64,000 nucleotides of DNA, taken from NCBI GenBank assembly GCA_013397795.1, contig VZTJ01001774.1, positions 62,001-126,000 on the forward strand, given 5' to 3'. Shown here one piece after another: positions 62,392-64,000 of this stretch (position 1 is its first letter; each line of letters begins with the position of its first letter). The notes beneath the pieces are model-generated. The model had not been told where the DNA came from. It searched no databases and saw nothing but the letters and a program-made list of their open reading frames with translations. Position numbers and translations under genes: made by a program. The DNA is from Orthonyx spaldingii (taxonomy: Eukaryota > Chordata > Aves > Passeriformes > Orthonychidae).

Positions 62392-63153
62392 GTGGGTTAT
62401 AATTTGCTCAATGCTGGTGTGAACCCTTTCAAAGTGCTTTGCTTTGGCCCCTCAGCCACAGATGCCCAAGCAGCAGAAGGGAAGCACATGAGCCCTGGCC
62501 CTGCAGCAAAGTGTGAGATGCTCCAGGGACCCAAAACACAGGAATTTCTTGGTACCCTCAGTCCCACAAGGAAACAGCCCCAGCAGGAGAGGTACCACCT
62601 GAGGAGACTGCACTGCCCATCCCCAGTAGAGCCCCACAGTTCCCCTAAGTCAGCCAACAAAGACACAGCAAAGGTGCCACGTCAGGAGCAGGGTGCAGGT
62701 TATACCAGCCCTGAACTGGGCACTGGCCCAGGGACACCAGACAGGCCAGGGAGATGGTCAGGAAGCAGAGGAACAGCTGCTTTTCCAAGCCCTACTCCAT
62801 CCCCCACAGTGGTGGAGCACAACAGGTTTGCCTTGGTGGCACCTCAGTCCAACCCCTGTGTCCAGCTGCACAGACACAGCATCTCTGGAGATACAGCGGA
62901 TTTGGCCTCACTGTTTTTACAGAGGAGACTAAAAGTAATTGAACAAAATCTGTTTCCGATTAAAGAGATTATATCTCACGGAGCTTTTTTCTTTTTTAAA
63001 TTGCACTTAAATGGCTTTTATGTAGCTTGTTATTTTGCAATAAGATTAACACCAAGGTGGATTGAATTACCTGTTAATTCAACACATAATTTACTGGTAC
63101 CTCCATGTGCCATCCAGGATATATTTAAAGACATCTTGACAACGGATCCATAG
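62392..63153 (+). other. Unusually long open reading frame (253 codons), no recognised product
   Basis: This is the longest frame in the window outside the CR1 copy. Its first part (to about residue 180) is rich in Pro, Ser, Gly and Gln and follows a GC-rich stretch where stop codons are rarer. The rest is coded by AT-rich DNA and is hydrophobic and aromatic in places (HGAFFFFKLHLNGFYVACYF). No domain, signal peptide or family resemblance is apparent. The start context is ordinary. The switch in composition inside the frame argues for a chance frame across two different DNA segments, but 250 codons is rare enough to note. Confidence 0.12.
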
Positions 63154-63660
63154 AGCACACAATAAGGACATCATTACTTAAGAAGATACATCCCCAAAGA
63201 GACACATGACATTAACCCCATCTGTAGATGAGTAATCAGAGCTAAATCAGGAACGTTCCCATTTAATCTAAAAGAAATGGTGCCCTATAAATTCCACATA
63301 CAAAAATCCTAGCAATTTACCACATGATTAAACCATAGTGATTTTTTTTTTATACAGGAGTTTTGCTGAAATATTTTAACTTGGGATCCTAAAAAAAAGA
63401 TTTATAGCTCTGAATGCAGCGCTCCTGCTTGGAATAATCAATACTGATTTTAATATACTTTTAAAAAGATTTATTTCCTTGTTGCGGAAAAGATTTAAAT
63501 TGCAGGGTGCCAACAACTGATGAATTATGATTTAGGGCCAAATCTGTTTCACTTGGAAGAATAGTGATTTTAAATTCAATGAAGTTTCTCTGATGAGTAG
63601 AACAAGGAAGTTTTGGCCCACATTTTTCTTGAAAACCCACCAATAAAGTAATTATCTTGT
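62900..63660. promoter_or_regulatory. AT-rich block resembling a conserved non-coding element
   Basis: Composition changes sharply from GC-rich to AT-rich near 62930. TTGAATTA (63062-63069) and TAATTCAA (63075-63082) form a perfect inverted repeat with a 5-bp spacer. Further AT-rich unique words follow to about 63650. The first 250 bp overlap the end of the long open frame at 62392-63153. Confidence 0.33.
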
Positions 63661-64000
63661 CACACTGACAGCCATGTGTATTTATGGCTGGAAAGCTTCA
63701 CGCCCTGTAGACATGTGACAAACAGGCACTTTCTCTGCAGCTCCTCTCCCAGCGCTGCCTCGTGCTGGGATGGAGTGAGGGTGGGGAATGCGCCCAGGAA
63801 TGAGGATGTCGGGTCACAACAAGTGCACACACAGCTCCACACCCCGAGCGTGTTTACTTTACATACCTGAGGAATACCTTTTAAGATTTTGGTTTTAAAT
63901 GCCCCGTAACAGGGACCGTGGTGGGACTTTCCTCACCACTGCACACAGAGAAGGGGTGAGATGCTAAGCAGGGGCCACCAGCCTCTCACTTCAGTGCCCT

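Larger units (their letters stand above)
53779..64000. other. Unique non-coding DNA
   Basis: Besides the CAG repeat, hairpin, A-rich tract, exon candidate and long frame listed separately, I see nothing that can be named. The window ends in unique DNA with no boundary visible. Confidence 0.6.

Noticed and set aside
1..64000. CRISPR arrays, bacterial operons, tRNA or rRNA genes, endogenous retrovirus genes
   Set aside because: I looked for repeat-spacer arrays, cloverleaf-type sequences, and viral gag, protease or polymerase motifs and found none. The only polymerase-like sequence is the CR1 LINE.

Overview
This window looks like non-coding nuclear DNA of a bird, either intergenic or deep intronic. 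Two observations support that. There is a 5'-truncated CR1 LINE at 33650-34750 whose 3' end carries five perfect copies of ATTCTGTG, the tail type of avian CR1 elements. Eight shorter CR1 3'-end fragments on both strands are the only other dispersed repeats I recognise. The surrounding DNA has few CpGs, many short AT-rich blocks and no dense gene structure. I cannot say which bird or which locus. A 28-base run of N at 39687-39714 shows it is assembled sequence.

Layout. Positions 1-25 kb are mostly unique DNA with CR1 scraps at 1.2, 12.6 and 25.2 kb, and several AT-rich blocks that read like conserved non-coding elements (about 5.3, 8.7, 14.4, 17.8, 19.6, 21.8, 23.4 and 24.9 kb). Positions 25-34.8 kb hold the repeat-richest part: CR1 fragments at 26.3 kb (+) and 29.7-30.1 kb (-), then the 1.1 kb CR1 copy with an open reverse-transcriptase reading frame. 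Positions 34.8-45.3 kb are unique DNA with a small CpG-richer patch (37.4-37.7 kb), a homeodomain/X-box-like cluster (39.37-39.41 kb), an AT microsatellite and the gap. Positions 45.3-54 kb carry three more CR1 tails (45.3, 51.5, 53.6 kb) and a G-quadruplex-type motif (48.3 kb). Positions 54-64 kb are unique DNA with a CAG repeat, a textbook-looking exon candidate (60224-60300, +), and an unusually long open frame (62392-63153, +).

I recognise no host protein-coding gene, no tRNA, rRNA or known small RNA, and no CRISPR or bacterial-type system. The only coding sequence of recognisable ancestry is the CR1 ORF2 fragment. Several places have good splice-site grammar (18.66, 22.46, 41.3, 47.6, 53.1 and 60.2 kb on +; 2.27 and 38.15 kb on -). 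They may mark exons of an unrecognised transcript, but such matches are expected by chance in 128 kb of strand. I see no previously undescribed multi-gene system here. The best leads are the 60.2 kb exon candidate, the perfect palindromes in AT-rich blocks, and the long frame at 62.4 kb.
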